A DNA stretch of 64,000 bases from Allokutzneria sp. A3M-2-11 16 (GTDB lineage: Bacteria; Actinomycetota; Actinomycetes; Mycobacteriales; Pseudonocardiaceae): positions 1 to 64,000 of the forward strand of contig NZ_JANAVO010000005.1 in the NCBI RefSeq assembly GCF_024213555.1, given 5' to 3'. The position numbers and the translations under genes were made by a program. Under the pieces are notes generated by a model. It was given only the letters and a program-made list of their open reading frames with translations. It did not search any database and had not been told where the DNA came from. Each line of letters starts with the position of its first letter. The first letter of the stretch is position 1. This document shows, piece by piece, positions 25,482 to 35,591 of this stretch.

Positions 25482-26359
25482 CGATCGAGAAGCGGGTGGC
25501 GGAGTGCTTCGCCGACGCCGGGGTGACGGGGTGGCTGCACGCCCGCGAGATCGACGGGGCCCGCGAGGTCGCGGTCGGCGCCGACACACCCGTGGTGCTG
25601 GCCAGCGTCTTCAAGCTCCCGCTGCTCGTCGCGGTGTTCCGGGCGGCGGAGACGGGTGAGGTGGATCCAGCCGGTCGAGTGACGCTCGACCCGGGGGAGC
25701 GCAGCGGCGGGCCGACCGGGATCGGCGCGATGTTCGACCAGGTCAGCATGTCCGTGCGGGATCTGGCGCTGCTCGCGATGTCGGTGTCGGACAACGCCGC
25801 GGCCGACGCGCTGGTGGACCTCGTCGGGTTCGAGGCGATCAACCACGTGACCGAGTCCCTCGGGCTGACCACCACATGCGTGGTGCAACGGAGCCGGGAG
25901 CTGACGGAGTCGATGGTGCGCGACGCCGGGGTCGCCGACGCGGCCGAGCTCGCGCCGCTGCTGACCGACCGCCGGGTGCTGCGGACGCTGAGCGCGTTGC
26001 GGCCGGAGAGCACCAATCGCAGCACGCCCCGCGAGATGACCGCGCTGCTCACCGCGCTGTGGCGGGACAAGGTGGCTTCGCCGGAGTCGTGCGCGGCGAT
26101 GCGGCGGCTGCTCGGGTTGCAGGTGTGGCCACACCGGCTCGCGTCCGGGTTCCCCTTCGACGACGTCCGTGTCGCGGGCAAGACCGGCACGCTGCCGACG
26201 CTGCGCAACGAAGTAGGGGTTGTCGAGTACCCCGACGGGGGGCGCTACGCCGTGGCCGCGTTCACCTCCAGCGTGCGCACGTCGTTCACGCTGCCCGCCG
26301 CGGACGCCGTCATCGGCACCGCCGCGCGCCTCGCCGTAGATCACCTGCGCGCTGGTTAG
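25478..26359 (+). CDS. class A beta-lactamase-fold serine hydrolase
   Basis: 293 residues with the three active-site motifs of class A beta-lactamases: SxxK as ASVFKLPLL (about residue 43), SDN in SVSDNAAAD (about 109) and KTG in VAGKTGTLPT (about 235). The omega-loop Glu is not clearly placed. No signal peptide is present, unusual for an enzyme that attacks wall-directed drugs, so a cytoplasmic esterase or peptidase role is possible. It overlaps the LysR stop by 4 bases. Confidence 0.83.
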   Translation: MTIEKRVAECFADAGVTGWLHAREIDGAREVAVGADTPVVLASVFKLPLLVAVFRAAETGEVDPAGRVTLDPGERSGGPTGIGAMFDQVSMSVRDLALLAMSVSDNAAADALVDLVGFEAINHVTESLGLTTTCVVQRSRELTESMVRDAGVADAAELAPLLTDRRVLRTLSALRPESTNRSTPREMTALLTALWRDKVASPESCAAMRRLLGLQVWPHRLASGFPFDDVRVAGKTGTLPTLRNEVGVVEYPDGGRYAVAAFTSSVRTSFTLPAADAVIGTAARLAVDHLRAG

Positions 26360-26689
26360 CCCGCGCCCTGCAAGCCTCCCCAGCACTCCTTACACCAAGT
26401 AAACTCTGTCCCATGCCCCACACGCGCCCGTCCACCCCATCCCCCGCGGGCGCCGTCTAGAGAACCCCGTTTCGTACTCATAACGGGAAAAAGAGCGCTC
26501 CAAAAACCCGACAAGAGTACGAAACGGGTGTTTTGGGCTGCGCTGCTGATGTTCTGGGGGGCGTCACGATCGGTGGTAACCACGTACAGGACGCGGGGTT
26601 AGGTGATTGGCTAGACAAGGGTTGAATAGGGGTGAGAGTTACCACCTTGATCGACCCCGGCCTGCGCGGGAGTGGCTACGATCCCCGGC
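26360..26689. other. intergenic region with palindromic repeat and mutA promoter
   Basis: A 330-bp gap. A 74-bp pyrimidine-rich flank (26393-26465) nearly identical to 3075-3148 leads into the 63-bp repeat. The 3' end carries TACGAT seven bases before the mutA ATG, a leaderless promoter -10 candidate. Nothing else is recognised. Confidence 0.7.
26466..26528. repeat. 63-bp palindromic repeat, copy 2
   Basis: The same ends and central GAGCGCTC as copy 1, with small changes in the right inner arm (CCCGACAAGAG instead of CCCGTTTTGAG). The 74 bases before it are also nearly identical to copy 1, so the duplicated unit is about 140 bp. Confidence 0.9.
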
Positions 26690-28477
26690 ATGACGCTGCC
26701 CGAGCTGTCCCTTGCCACCGACTTTCCAGCGGTGAGCCGAGAGGACTGGCGCGCGCTGGTCGCAGGCGTGCTGCGGAAGTCCGGTGTGGACACTGAAGGG
26801 CTGGAGCGGCCCGAGGATCGCTTCGCACGGACCACTTATGACGGGATCACCGTCGCCCCGCTCTACACCACGGACGACCCCGCTCCCTCGGCCGGAGTGC
26901 CGGGGCTCGCGCCGTTCGTGCGCGGCGGCCAGGTGCGGCGCGACGGCTGGGATGTTCGGCAGCGGCACGGCTCGTCCGACGCGAAGGCGACCAACGACGC
27001 GGTCCTGGCGGACCTGGAGAACGGCGTCACCTCGCTGTGGCTGACCGTCGGCGAGCAGGGCCTGCCCATCCACAAGCTCGACGAGGCGCTGAACGGTGTC
27101 TACCTCGACCTCGCCGGTGTCGTCCTGGACGCGGGGGCCGACGCCGCCCGCGCCGCCGACGCGTTCCTCGCGCTGGCCGAGGACCCGAGCGGCAACCTGG
27201 GCTTCGATCCCCTGGGGCATGAGGCGAAGACCGGCGAGGCGGGTGATCTCGCGGAGGTCGCCGCCTACGCGAACCGCGCGCCGAACTTGCGGACGATCGT
27301 CGTCGACGCGTTGCCGTACCACGACGCGGGCGGCAGCGATGCGGAAGAACTGGGCTGCTCCCTGGCCGCGGCGGTGGCCTATCTCCGCGCGCTCGCCGAC
27401 GCGGGACTGTCCATTGAGGACGCTTTCCGGCAGATCGAGTTCCGCTACGCCGCCACCGCCGACCAGTTCCTGACCATCGCGAAATTCCGCGCCGCACGGC
27501 GGTTGTGGGCTCGCGTGGGTGAGGTTTCGGGCGCTCCGGATGAACCGCAGCGGCAGCACGCGGTCACCTCGTCGGCGATGATGACCGCTCGCGATCCGTG
27601 GGTGAACATGCTGCGCACGACGCTCGCGACCTTCGCCGCGGGCGTCGGCGGCGCGGATTCCGTGACGGTGCAGCCATTTGACGCGTGTCTCGGCCTGCCG
27701 GACGACTTCTCCCGGCGCATCGCCCGCAACACGCAGTCCTTGCTGTTGGAGGAGTCCCACGTCGCGCGCGTGCTCGACCCGGCGGGCGGCTCCTACTACG
27801 TGGAGAAGCTGACCGACGAGCTCGCCAACGCCGCGTGGACGTGGTTCACCGAGATCGAGCGCGCGGGCGGGTTCGTCGCCGCGCTGCGCTCGGGCATGTT
27901 CGCCGAACGCCTCGACGCGACGTGGGCCAAGCGCCTCAAGCGGATCGCCCACCGCAAGGACGCGATCACCGGCGTCAGCGAGTTCCCCAACCTCGGTGAG
28001 AAGCTGCCTGTTCGCCCGCCCGCGCCGGCGGTGCCCGGTGGCGGTCTGCCCAGACGTCGCTACGCCGAGCCCTTCGAGCAGCTGCGCGACGCCGCCGACG
28101 CCGCACCGGTCCGGCCGCGGGTGTTCCTGGCGACGATCGGCACGGTCGCCGCCTACACCGCGCGGGCGACCTTCGCGGGCAACCTGTTCCAGGCCGGTGG
28201 CATCGAGACGCCCGCCGCCGGGCCGGGCACCGACCCCGCCGCCATCGCCAAGTCCTTTGTGGACAGTGGCGCGACGGTGGCCTGCCTGTGCGGGCACGAC
28301 AAGGACTACGCCGAGCACGCCGAACCCGTCGCTCGCGCGCTGAAGGAGGCGGGCGCGCACACCGTGCTGCTCGCCGGGAAACCGGGGGAACGGGAGGGAG
28401 TCGACGGTTATGTGTACGCGGGCTGCGACGCCCTCGAAGTCCTCCGCATCACCCTGAGCCAGGCAGGAGCCCTCTGA
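26690..28477 (+). CDS. mutA: methylmalonyl-CoA mutase small subunit
   Basis: The 595-residue non-catalytic alpha subunit of B12-dependent methylmalonyl-CoA mutase, which links propionyl-CoA/odd-chain metabolism to succinyl-CoA. Barrel segments [40 protein letters not shown] and [13 protein letters not shown] align with the family. The C-terminal B12-like domain lacks the DxHxxG cofactor motif, as expected for this subunit. ATG at 26690 is favoured by a TACGAT hexamer 7 bases upstream (leaderless); GTG 26672 is the alternative. It overlaps mutB by one base. Confidence 0.95.
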   Translation: MTLPELSLATDFPAVSREDWRALVAGVLRKSGVDTEGLERPEDRFARTTYDGITVAPLYTTDDPAPSAGVPGLAPFVRGGQVRRDGWDVRQRHGSSDAKATNDAVLADLENGVTSLWLTVGEQGLPIHKLDEALNGVYLDLAGVVLDAGADAARAADAFLALAEDPSGNLGFDPLGHEAKTGEAGDLAEVAAYANRAPNLRTIVVDALPYHDAGGSDAEELGCSLAAAVAYLRALADAGLSIEDAFRQIEFRYAATADQFLTIAKFRAARRLWARVGEVSGAPDEPQRQHAVTSSAMMTARDPWVNMLRTTLATFAAGVGGADSVTVQPFDACLGLPDDFSRRIARNTQSLLLEESHVARVLDPAGGSYYVEKLTDELANAAWTWFTEIERAGGFVAALRSGMFAERLDATWAKRLKRIAHRKDAITGVSEFPNLGEKLPVRPPAPAVPGGGLPRRRYAEPFEQLRDAADAAPVRPRVFLATIGTVAAYTARATFAGNLFQAGGIETPAAGPGTDPAAIAKSFVDSGATVACLCGHDKDYAEHAEPVARALKEAGAHTVLLAGKPGEREGVDGYVYAGCDALEVLRITLSQAGAL

Positions 28478-30678
28478 TGGCGCCGCACATCCCGGACTTC
28501 GGCAACCTCGACCTCGGCGGCGGCCCCGCGCCGGGGGCCCAGCAGTGGCGGGACCGGCTCGGCCAGGACCCCGCCGAGCTGCTCTGGGAAACGCCGGAAG
28601 GCATCCCGGTCCAGCCGCTCTACACGGCCGAAGACCTTGCCGGACTTGACTTCCTGAACACCTACCCGGGTGCGACGCCGTACCTGCGCGGGCCGTACCC
28701 GACGATGTACGTCAACCAGCCCTGGACGATCCGCCAGTACGCGGGCTTCTCCACCGCCGAGGAGTCCAACGCCTTCTACCGCCGCAACCTCGCGGCCGGG
28801 CAGAAGGGCCTGTCGGTCGCCTTCGACCTGGCCACCCACCGCGGCTACGACTCCGACCACCCGCGCGTGCCCGGCGACGTCGGCATGGCGGGCGTGGCGA
28901 TCGACTCGATCTACGACATGCGGCAGCTCTTCGACGGCATCCCGCTGGACAGGATGAGCGTGTCGATGACCATGAACGGCGCGGTCCTGCCCGTGCTGGC
29001 GCTCTACATCGTCGCCGCCGAGGAACAGGGGGTGGCGCCGGAGAAGCTGACCGGGACCATCCAGAACGACATCCTCAAGGAGTTCATGGTCCGCAACACC
29101 TACATCTACCCGCCGCAGCCGTCGATGCGGGTCATCTCCGACATCTTCGCGTTCACCTCGCAGAAGATGCCGAAGTACAACTCGATCTCCATCTCCGGCT
29201 ACCACATCCAGGAAGCCGGGGCGACCGCCGACCTGGAGCTGGCCTACACGCTCGCCGACGGCGTGGAATACCTGCGCGCCGGGCGCGAGGCCGGACTCGA
29301 CATCGACGCCTTCGCGCCGCGCCTGTCCTTCTTCTGGGCGATCGGCATGAACTTCTTCATGGAGGTCGCCAAGCTCCGCGCGGCACGGCTGCTGTGGGCG
29401 AAGCTGGTCAACCAGTTCGAGCCGAAGAACAGCAAGTCGCTGTCGCTGCGCACGCACAGCCAGACCTCGGGCTGGTCGCTGACCGCGCAGGACGTGTTCA
29501 ACAACGTCGCGCGCACCTGCGTGGAGGCCATGGCGGCCACCCAGGGGCACACGCAGTCCTTGCACACCAACGCTTTGGACGAGGCGCTGGCGCTGCCGAC
29601 GGACTTCTCCGCGCGCATCGCCCGCAACACCCAGCTGCTGCTCCAGCAGGAGTCCGGGACCACCCGGGTGATCGACCCGTGGGGTGGCAGCGCGTACGTC
29701 GAACGGCTGACCTACGACCTCGCCCGCCGCGCGTGGAGCCACATCCAGGAGGTCGAGGCCGCGGGCGGCATGGCCAAGGCGATCGATGAGGGCCTCCCGA
29801 AGCTGCGCGTCGAGGAGGCCGCCGCGCGCACGCAGGCCCGCATCGACTCCGGGCGCCAGCCGGTGATCGGCGTGAACAAGTACCGCGTCGACGCCGACGA
29901 GGCCATCGAGGTGCTCAAGGTCGACAACAAGGGCGTGCTCGCCCAGCAGATCGACAAGCTGCGCAGGCTGCGCGAGGAACGCGACGAGCAGGTCTGCCAG
30001 GAGGCGCTGACCGCGCTGACCAAGGCCGCCGACGCCGCGATCTCCGGCAGCCGGGGGCCGGGGCTGGACCAGAACCTGCTCGCCATGGCCATCGACGCCG
30101 CGCGGGCCAAGGCCACGGTCGGGGAGATCTCCGACGCGCTGGAGAAGGTCTACGGTCGGCACGCGGGCCAGATCCGCACCATCTCCGGGGTCTACCGGCA
30201 GGAGGCCGGGGAAGTGAGCAACATCGAGAGGACGCGCCGCGCCGCCGAGGAGTTCGAGCGGGCGGAGGGCCGCAGGCCGCGCATCCTGGTCGCGAAGATG
30301 GGCCAGGACGGGCACGACCGCGGCCAGAAGGTGATCGCGACGGCCTTCGCCGACCTCGGCTTCGACGTGGACGTGGGCCCGCTGTTCCAGACCCCCGCCG
30401 AGGTCGCCGCGCAGGCGATCGAGGCGGACGTGCACATCGTCGGCGTCTCCTCGCTGGCCGCCGGGCACCTCACCCTGGTGCCCGCGCTGCGCGAGGAGCT
30501 GGCCGGCCTGGGCCGCGAGGACATCATGATCGTGGTCGGCGGGGTGATCCCGCCCGGCGACTTCGACGAGCTGCGCGCGGCGGGCGCCACCGCGATCTTC
30601 CCGCCCGGCACGGTGATCGCCGACGCCGCGCTGGACCTGCTCGCCCAGCTCTCCGAGCTGCACGGGCACGCCGCCTGA
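28477..30678 (+). CDS. mutB: methylmalonyl-CoA mutase large subunit
   Basis: The 733-residue catalytic subunit. Substrate barrel motifs include [20 protein letters not shown] and [18 protein letters not shown]. The cobalamin domain begins [20 protein letters not shown], with the axial His in DGHDRG, and continues [10 protein letters not shown]. It carries out the carbon-skeleton rearrangement of (R)-methylmalonyl-CoA. It is coupled to mutA (TGATG) and to meaB (TGATG), one operon. Confidence 0.97.
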   Translation: MAPHIPDFGNLDLGGGPAPGAQQWRDRLGQDPAELLWETPEGIPVQPLYTAEDLAGLDFLNTYPGATPYLRGPYPTMYVNQPWTIRQYAGFSTAEESNAFYRRNLAAGQKGLSVAFDLATHRGYDSDHPRVPGDVGMAGVAIDSIYDMRQLFDGIPLDRMSVSMTMNGAVLPVLALYIVAAEEQGVAPEKLTGTIQNDILKEFMVRNTYIYPPQPSMRVISDIFAFTSQKMPKYNSISISGYHIQEAGATADLELAYTLADGVEYLRAGREAGLDIDAFAPRLSFFWAIGMNFFMEVAKLRAARLLWAKLVNQFEPKNSKSLSLRTHSQTSGWSLTAQDVFNNVARTCVEAMAATQGHTQSLHTNALDEALALPTDFSARIARNTQLLLQQESGTTRVIDPWGGSAYVERLTYDLARRAWSHIQEVEAAGGMAKAIDEGLPKLRVEEAAARTQARIDSGRQPVIGVNKYRVDADEAIEVLKVDNKGVLAQQIDKLRRLREERDEQVCQEALTALTKAADAAISGSRGPGLDQNLLAMAIDAARAKATVGEISDALEKVYGRHAGQIRTISGVYRQEAGEVSNIERTRRAAEEFERAEGRRPRILVAKMGQDGHDRGQKVIATAFADLGFDVDVGPLFQTPAEVAAQAIEADVHIVGVSSLAAGHLTLVPALREELAGLGREDIMIVVGGVIPPGDFDELRAAGATAIFPPGTVIADAALDLLAQLSELHGHAA

Positions 30679-31667
30679 TGCCTCCGCAACCGGTCGACGT
30701 CGGTCAGTACGCCGACGGGGTCCTCGCGGGCTCGCGGGCGTGGGTCGCGCGGGCGATCACGCTCGTGGAGTCCCGCAGAGCCGATCACCGCGCCGCCGCG
30801 CAGGAGCTGCTGACCGAGCTGCTGCCGCACTCCGGGAAGGCCCGCAGGGTGGGCATCACCGGCGTGCCGGGCGCGGGCAAGTCGACCTTCATCGACACCC
30901 TCGGCAGCTCGCTGACGGCGGCCGGGCACCAGGTCGCGGTGCTCGCGGTGGACCCGTCCTCGACGCGCAGCGGCGGCAGCATCCTCGGCGACAAGACCCG
31001 GATGGCCCGCCTCGCCGTCGATCCCCGCGCCTTCGTCCGGCCCTCGCCGACCGCGGGCACGCTCGGCGGCGTCGCCAAGGCCACCCGCGAGACGATCGTG
31101 GTGATGGAGGCCGCCGGGTACGACGTCGTCCTGGTGGAGACCGTGGGCGTCGGCCAGTCCGAGGTCACCGTCGCCGACATGGTGGACACGTTCCTTCTGC
31201 TCACCCTCGCCCGCACCGGGGACCAGCTGCAAGGGATCAAGAAGGGCGTCCTGGAGCTGGCCGACGTGATCGCGGTGAACAAGGCAGACGGCGAGCACGC
31301 GCGCGAGGCGAAGAAGGCATCCCGCGAGCTGGCCGGAGCGCTCCGGCTGCTGCGCATGGGCGAGGACGGCTGGGACACGCCCGTGCTGACGTGCAGCGCG
31401 CTGGAGAACACCGGCGTCGACGACGTGTGGGCGAAAATCGTCCAGCACCGCGACCAGCTGTCGGCCTCCGGAGCGCTGGCCGCGTTGCGGCGCAGGCAAC
31501 TCCTGGGCTGGACGTGGACCATGGTCCGGGACCAGCTGCTCCAGGACCTCGCCGACCACCCCAAGGTCCGCGAGCTCGGCCCCGCGCTGGACAAGCAGGT
31601 CGCCGAAGGCACGCTCACCCCCGCACTGGCCGCCCAACAAATCCTGGCCGCCTTCCACACGCCGTAG
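30678..31667 (+). CDS. meaB: methylmalonyl-CoA mutase chaperone GTPase MeaB
   Basis: A 329-residue G3E GTPase. The Walker A is GVPGAGKSTF, followed by VDPSSTRSGGSILGDKTRM, ETVGVGQSEV (switch region) and VNKADGE (base specificity). MeaB guards and reloads the mutase with intact adenosylcobalamin. It is coupled to mutB. A strong palindrome right after the stop probably ends the operon. Confidence 0.95.
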   Translation: MPPQPVDVGQYADGVLAGSRAWVARAITLVESRRADHRAAAQELLTELLPHSGKARRVGITGVPGAGKSTFIDTLGSSLTAAGHQVAVLAVDPSSTRSGGSILGDKTRMARLAVDPRAFVRPSPTAGTLGGVAKATRETIVVMEAAGYDVVLVETVGVGQSEVTVADMVDTFLLLTLARTGDQLQGIKKGVLELADVIAVNKADGEHAREAKKASRELAGALRLLRMGEDGWDTPVLTCSALENTGVDDVWAKIVQHRDQLSASGALAALRRRQLLGWTWTMVRDQLLQDLADHPKVRELGPALDKQVAEGTLTPALAAQQILAAFHTP

Positions 31668-31670
31668 TTG

Positions 31671-31725
31671 TGTACCCAATGTGGCATTTGTTTCGTCAGA
31701 CGTAACGAATGCCACATTGGGTACA
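31671..31725. terminator. palindrome after meaB, terminator candidate
   Basis: An imperfect 55-bp inverted repeat, TGTACCCAATGTGGCATT paired with AATGCCACATTGGGTACA, starts 4 bases after the meaB stop. The stem is longer than most terminators and no T run follows. It could be another dispersed palindromic element. Confidence 0.65.
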
Positions 31726-31987
31726 TCACCGTCCACTGTGGACACGTGGTGGAGGTGAGTGGAGATCCGCCCAGCCCCCTTTCCGACGTTGCGTTTTCGC
31801 GCGGCGTCACGTGATGCTTGAAATGGGGGGTCCCCAGGGGCGGGCGAAAGCCACCCTCGCCCGCTTCGCGTGGGGCGGGCCGATGACGGATCGCAACCTC
31901 GGCGTGGTGTGAGCGGGTGATCATTCCCGATACGCTCCGGAGTCGCTCTGAGTAGTGGGATGGCCACTCAGCGCCGAGAGGAGCCCG
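31726..31987. other. intergenic region before the pseudokinase
   Basis: 262 bp. An iterated palindrome GTCCACTGTGGAC lies at 31731-31743. Several GC-rich half-repeats (GGGCGGGC) occur. A GAGAGGAG ribosome site precedes the pseudokinase ATG. No gene is seen. Confidence 0.6.
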
Positions 31988-33934
31988 ATGAGTGACACCG
32001 AGGGGGCGCTGCCCGCAGGCTTCGAGGTCGTCGAGCTGATCGACGAGGACCCCGTCGCCTCCACCTACCTCGTGCGCGGTCCCCGGCGGGAGGCCGTGCT
32101 GACCGTGGCGCGTTCGCGCGTGGCCGACGAGGAGCGGGCGGAGTGCCTGCGGTGGGCCGACGCGCTCACCATCGCCGCGGCCTCGCCGAACATCGCCGAC
32201 GTGATCTCCGCGGGGCTGACCCGCGACGGGCGGCCACACCTGGTGTGCGGCACGGGGGAGACGTTGTCCGCGCGGATCTTCGACAGCAGGGCGCTGTCGT
32301 TGTGGACCGCGCAGGGCTACGGCGTCGGAATCGCCGACGCGCTCGCGGCGGCGCACGCGGCCGGGCTCACGCACGGAGCGGTCCAGCCCGGCACCATCCT
32401 GGTGATCGACGACGGCGCGGTGCTCGCCGGGTTCGGGACCACGGCTCCGGGGCTGACCGTGCCGGGCGTGGTGGACGTGTACACCGCGCCTGAGCACATC
32501 GCCGCGGTCTCGGTCGGGCGCGCTGGGACGAGCGAGGCCGCGGACATCTACAGCCTCGGCGTGACCCTGTACGTCGTCCTCGGCGGCACCGTGCCGTGGC
32601 AGGACGCGCCGATGGACCTCGCGCTCCGCGGCGAGCCGCTGCCGGGGCTTCCGGACGTGTCGGCGGAATTGCTCGACCTGCTGCGGGCGGCCGTGTCCGT
32701 GGACAACGCCGCGAGGCCCACGGCGGCGCAGCTGCGGGACTGGCTGATCGGGCTCGACCTCCAGGAAGTCGACCGCGCCGCGCCGGTCGCGCCGAGCCTG
32801 CTGGGCGGGCGGGGCAGCGGGCGCGTGGGGAAGCGGAGTGCCGCGTTGATCACGGCGGTCGGCGGGACGCTCGGCGTCGTCGGCGGAGTTGTCAGCGCGG
32901 GCGGAGCGGGCTCGGGTGCCGTTGTGGCGGCTTCTGGGACCGGAGCTGCGACGGCAACGGCTGCTGGAACCGGAGCCGTGACGGGTGCGGCCGCGACCGG
33001 GACAGCGGCGGGCGTGGCGACCGGCGGCGTGGCGGTCACGAAGGTGGTCGTCGTGAGCGTGGTCGTGGCGGCGGTCGGCGTCGGCGGCGGGTACGTAGGG
33101 AAGCAGATCTACGACGACGCGACCTGCAACCTCGTCGTGGGGGACAAGCAGTACACGCAGGTGCTCAGCGATGGCGCGGACCTGGTCAACCAAGCCGGGT
33201 ACGAGTTCACGCTGCGCCTGGGAGAGCGCATCACCACCGGCGGAGCCACCGACCCGGCGGCGAAGGAAGTGCGTTTTTCCTTGCCCGCCAATGAGGAGGG
33301 GCGCCTTGTCGGCGGGAAGTTCTACGCCGGGGCCGCGGAGAAATGGACCGAGGTCGACCCTGCCTCCGACAAGGGAAAGCTCCTGGCGGCCGCCGCGGCG
33401 CCGACCGAGGCGGTGAAAGCCGTGCTGCCGAGGGTGGCCACGATCAACCGGAACGGCTGCGACTTCGACGGCACGATCACTCAGGAGGGCAAGCAGCCGA
33501 TCCCGTTCACGGCGAGCGTCGAAAAGGACAAGGGCCGCCTGGTCTCCTTCGTGTCGGGCGAAGTCGAAACCAGGTTCAGCAACTTCGAAGTCCCCGTCGA
33601 TGTCACCGCGCCCTCCGTGGCGCCGAGGATCGTGCAGGGTATTTGGGAGCGCAAGAGGGAAGGTGGCTACGTCAATCGGCTTCTCGTGACCCGCTCGTTC
33701 GTGCGCATCGTGGCGATATCGCCATCAGGAACGGCAGGGGATGCCCGTTCCGGTTGCATCAAACAGGGGCAGTTCGATCCGATGGTGCCAAGACTCCACG
33801 TGAATTTGGAGTGCGACGCCCTCCTCGCGCCAGGCAGGCTGTTCTCCGTGACCATCAGGGCAGAAGGGGACAGCCACGTCGTCGTCGACGGGTTCATAAG
33901 CCTCGCGGGGACCTACACCCTGGTCGAGCGGTGA
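31988..33934 (+). CDS. kinase-like (pseudokinase) membrane protein
   Basis: 648 residues. The first ~270 follow a Ser/Thr kinase layout, but the key residues are lost. The catalytic HRDxKxxN is replaced by HGAVQPGTI and DFG by AGF, and no VAIK-type lysine is evident (AVLTVARS). Later lobe features remain (YTAPEHIA, DIYSLGVTLYVVLGG). A long Gly/Ala/Thr-rich region (about 295-355) and hydrophobic VVVVSVVVAAVGVGGGYVG follow, a likely membrane segment. A roughly 270-residue domain of unknown fold comes after it. It overlaps the caspase gene start (GTGA), so the two form an operon. It is likely a binding or scaffold module rather than an enzyme. Confidence 0.8.
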   Translation: MSDTEGALPAGFEVVELIDEDPVASTYLVRGPRREAVLTVARSRVADEERAECLRWADALTIAAASPNIADVISAGLTRDGRPHLVCGTGETLSARIFDSRALSLWTAQGYGVGIADALAAAHAAGLTHGAVQPGTILVIDDGAVLAGFGTTAPGLTVPGVVDVYTAPEHIAAVSVGRAGTSEAADIYSLGVTLYVVLGGTVPWQDAPMDLALRGEPLPGLPDVSAELLDLLRAAVSVDNAARPTAAQLRDWLIGLDLQEVDRAAPVAPSLLGGRGSGRVGKRSAALITAVGGTLGVVGGVVSAGGAGSGAVVAASGTGAATATAAGTGAVTGAAATGTAAGVATGGVAVTKVVVVSVVVAAVGVGGGYVGKQIYDDATCNLVVGDKQYTQVLSDGADLVNQAGYEFTLRLGERITTGGATDPAAKEVRFSLPANEEGRLVGGKFYAGAAEKWTEVDPASDKGKLLAAAAAPTEAVKAVLPRVATINRNGCDFDGTITQEGKQPIPFTASVEKDKGRLVSFVSGEVETRFSNFEVPVDVTAPSVAPRIVQGIWERKREGGYVNRLLVTRSFVRIVAISPSGTAGDARSGCIKQGQFDPMVPRLHVNLECDALLAPGRLFSVTIRAEGDSHVVVDGFISLAGTYTLVER

Positions 33935-34881
33935 CGCGGCTGCCCGATCCCGAGCTGTCCCGGGCGGTGCTGATCGGGACGAGCCGGTTCGACCACCCCG
34001 GACTCGGCGACCTGCCCGCGGTGCGCAACAACCTGGCAGACCTGGCGGCGATCCTCACCTCGGCGACGGGGACTGGGCTCAAGCACTGCGCGGTGCTCGC
34101 CGACGAGGCCGACATCGCCGCGATCGGGGTGCGGCTGGCCGAGGCGGCGGAGCGGGCCGAGGACCTCCTGCTGGTCTACTACGCCGGGCACGGGCTGGTC
34201 GACGGGCGCGGCGAGCTGCACCTGACCGTCCCGTCGACCCATCCGGAGCGGCTCGGCTGGACGAGCCTGCCGTTCGCCATGCTCCGGGAGACGCTGGCCG
34301 ACGCCGGCGCGAAGAACCGGGTGCTGATCCTGGACTGCTGCTTCTCCGGGCGCGCGGTCAGCGAGTTCATGTCCGCGGACGCGGTGCCCGGTCAGCTGGA
34401 GATCGACGGCACGTACACGCTGACCGCGACCCCGGCGAACAAGGTGGCCATGGCCCCGGTCGGAGCCACCCACACGCTCTTCACCGGCGAGCTGATCACC
34501 TTGCTGGCCAAGGGGATCGAGGACGGGCCGGAGCTGCTGAGCCTCGGCGAGATCTACCAGCGGCTGCTGCGGATCTACACCAGACGCAACCTGCCGAAGC
34601 CCCAGCAGGGCAGCACGCGGACCACGGAGCTGCTGGCGCTGTCGGTCAACCGCGCGCTGCACCCGGACGAGCCCGACGCCGCCGCGCTGCGCTACGCCGC
34701 ACTGGTCGCCGACCGCACGAAGACCCTCGGCCCCGACCACCCGGGCACGCTGAAGGCGCGGGAACAGCACGCGTACTGGCTCGGCCGGACCGGTGCCGTC
34801 GCGGAAGCCGCCCGCCTGCACGCCGCCCTGCTGGCCGACCGCACCCGAGTCGCCAGGAAACCGCGCCGCACGAGCCGCTGA
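33931..34881 (+). CDS. caspase-family (C14) protease
   Basis: 316 residues. The N-terminal ~230 are a metacaspase/caspase fold that starts AVLIGTSRFDHPGLGDLPAV. The catalytic His is in LLVYYAGHGL (His about 87) and the Cys in LILDCCFSGRAV (Cys about 137). The C-terminal part resembles a short TPR-like helical tail (ADRTKTLGPDHPGTLKAREQ). Bacterial caspases of this kind act as effectors in conflict or cell-suicide modules. Translation is coupled to the upstream pseudokinase (GTGA). No other module gene follows. Confidence 0.87.
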   Translation: MTRLPDPELSRAVLIGTSRFDHPGLGDLPAVRNNLADLAAILTSATGTGLKHCAVLADEADIAAIGVRLAEAAERAEDLLLVYYAGHGLVDGRGELHLTVPSTHPERLGWTSLPFAMLRETLADAGAKNRVLILDCCFSGRAVSEFMSADAVPGQLEIDGTYTLTATPANKVAMAPVGATHTLFTGELITLLAKGIEDGPELLSLGEIYQRLLRIYTRRNLPKPQQGSTRTTELLALSVNRALHPDEPDAAALRYAALVADRTKTLGPDHPGTLKAREQHAYWLGRTGAVAEAARLHAALLADRTRVARKPRRTSR

Positions 34882-35181
34882 TCCGGGCGTGGCGATGGAG
34901 TCCGAATTCGGTGTCCCAATGCGGGTGGTCCGCGTGTCGCGGTGAGCACGGCCATTGGCACCCTTATGGTGAGCGGTTGCCGGTGCCACCGCTGACGCAG
35001 GGTGTCCAGGCAATTCCAGGCAGGTGCCGCGGTGAATGGTTCGCAACGGGATTGCCCCGTAGTTGGTCAGGTATTTACAGGCGCAAAGTTCGCTTAACCC
35101 GATGGGGATATGAATGCCCGGGGACGACTTGATAGCGTTGCGGCCAACACTTGTTCAGTCACTTTCCTGTGAGGCGCACTC
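34882..35181. other. intergenic region upstream of lsr2
   Basis: 300 bp without a credible gene. The 3' part (35060-35160) is AT-richer than its surroundings (GGTATTTACAGG, GATATGAATG) and probably holds the lsr2 promoter. A CCTGTGAGG ribosome-site region precedes the ATG. Confidence 0.55.
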
Positions 35182-35526
35182 ATGGCACAACGCACTATCG
35201 TCCAGCTCATCGACGACTTGGACGGCAGCACCAGCAGTGACATTTCCCGCGTGGAGTTCGGCCTCGACGGTCTCACCTACGAGATCGACCTGAACGAGTC
35301 GAACTCGGCCGCGCTGCGGGACAAGCTCACCCCCTTTGTCGAGGCCGCCCGCCGCATCGGTGGCCGCGCCAAGTCGGGCACCGGCCGTCGCGCCGCGGGG
35401 GAGGGGCGCAGCAAGGAGGAGACCAAGGCGATCCGGGACTGGGCCAAGGCCAACGGGCACGAGGTCTCCGACCGGGGCCGCATTCCGGGCAACGTGATCG
35501 AGGCGTTCGAGGCTTCACGCGCCTGA
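35182..35526 (+). CDS. lsr2: nucleoid-associated protein Lsr2
   Basis: 114 residues, the usual length. The N-terminal dimerisation region (VQLIDDLDGS, GLDGLTYEIDL), an Ala/Lys/Arg linker, and the C-terminal AT-hook-like DNA-binding part with ETKAIRDWAKANGHEVSDRG and the minor-groove motif RGRIP are all seen. Lsr2 is the actinobacterial H-NS counterpart, silencing AT-rich DNA. It is monocistronic and followed by a clear terminator. Confidence 0.96.
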   Translation: MAQRTIVQLIDDLDGSTSSDISRVEFGLDGLTYEIDLNESNSAALRDKLTPFVEAARRIGGRAKSGTGRRAAGEGRSKEETKAIRDWAKANGHEVSDRGRIPGNVIEAFEASRA

Positions 35527-35533
35527 CCTGGGC

Positions 35534-35563
35534 AAAGCCCGCCGCCGACGAGCGGCGGGCTTT
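35534..35563 (+). terminator. lsr2 terminator
   Basis: A perfect 12-bp stem AAAGCCCGCCGC with its complement and a 6-base loop, followed by a short CTTC. It starts 7 bases past the lsr2 stop. Confidence 0.9.
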
Positions 35564-35591
35564 CTTCGGCCGACAAAATTTTACTAGCTCG

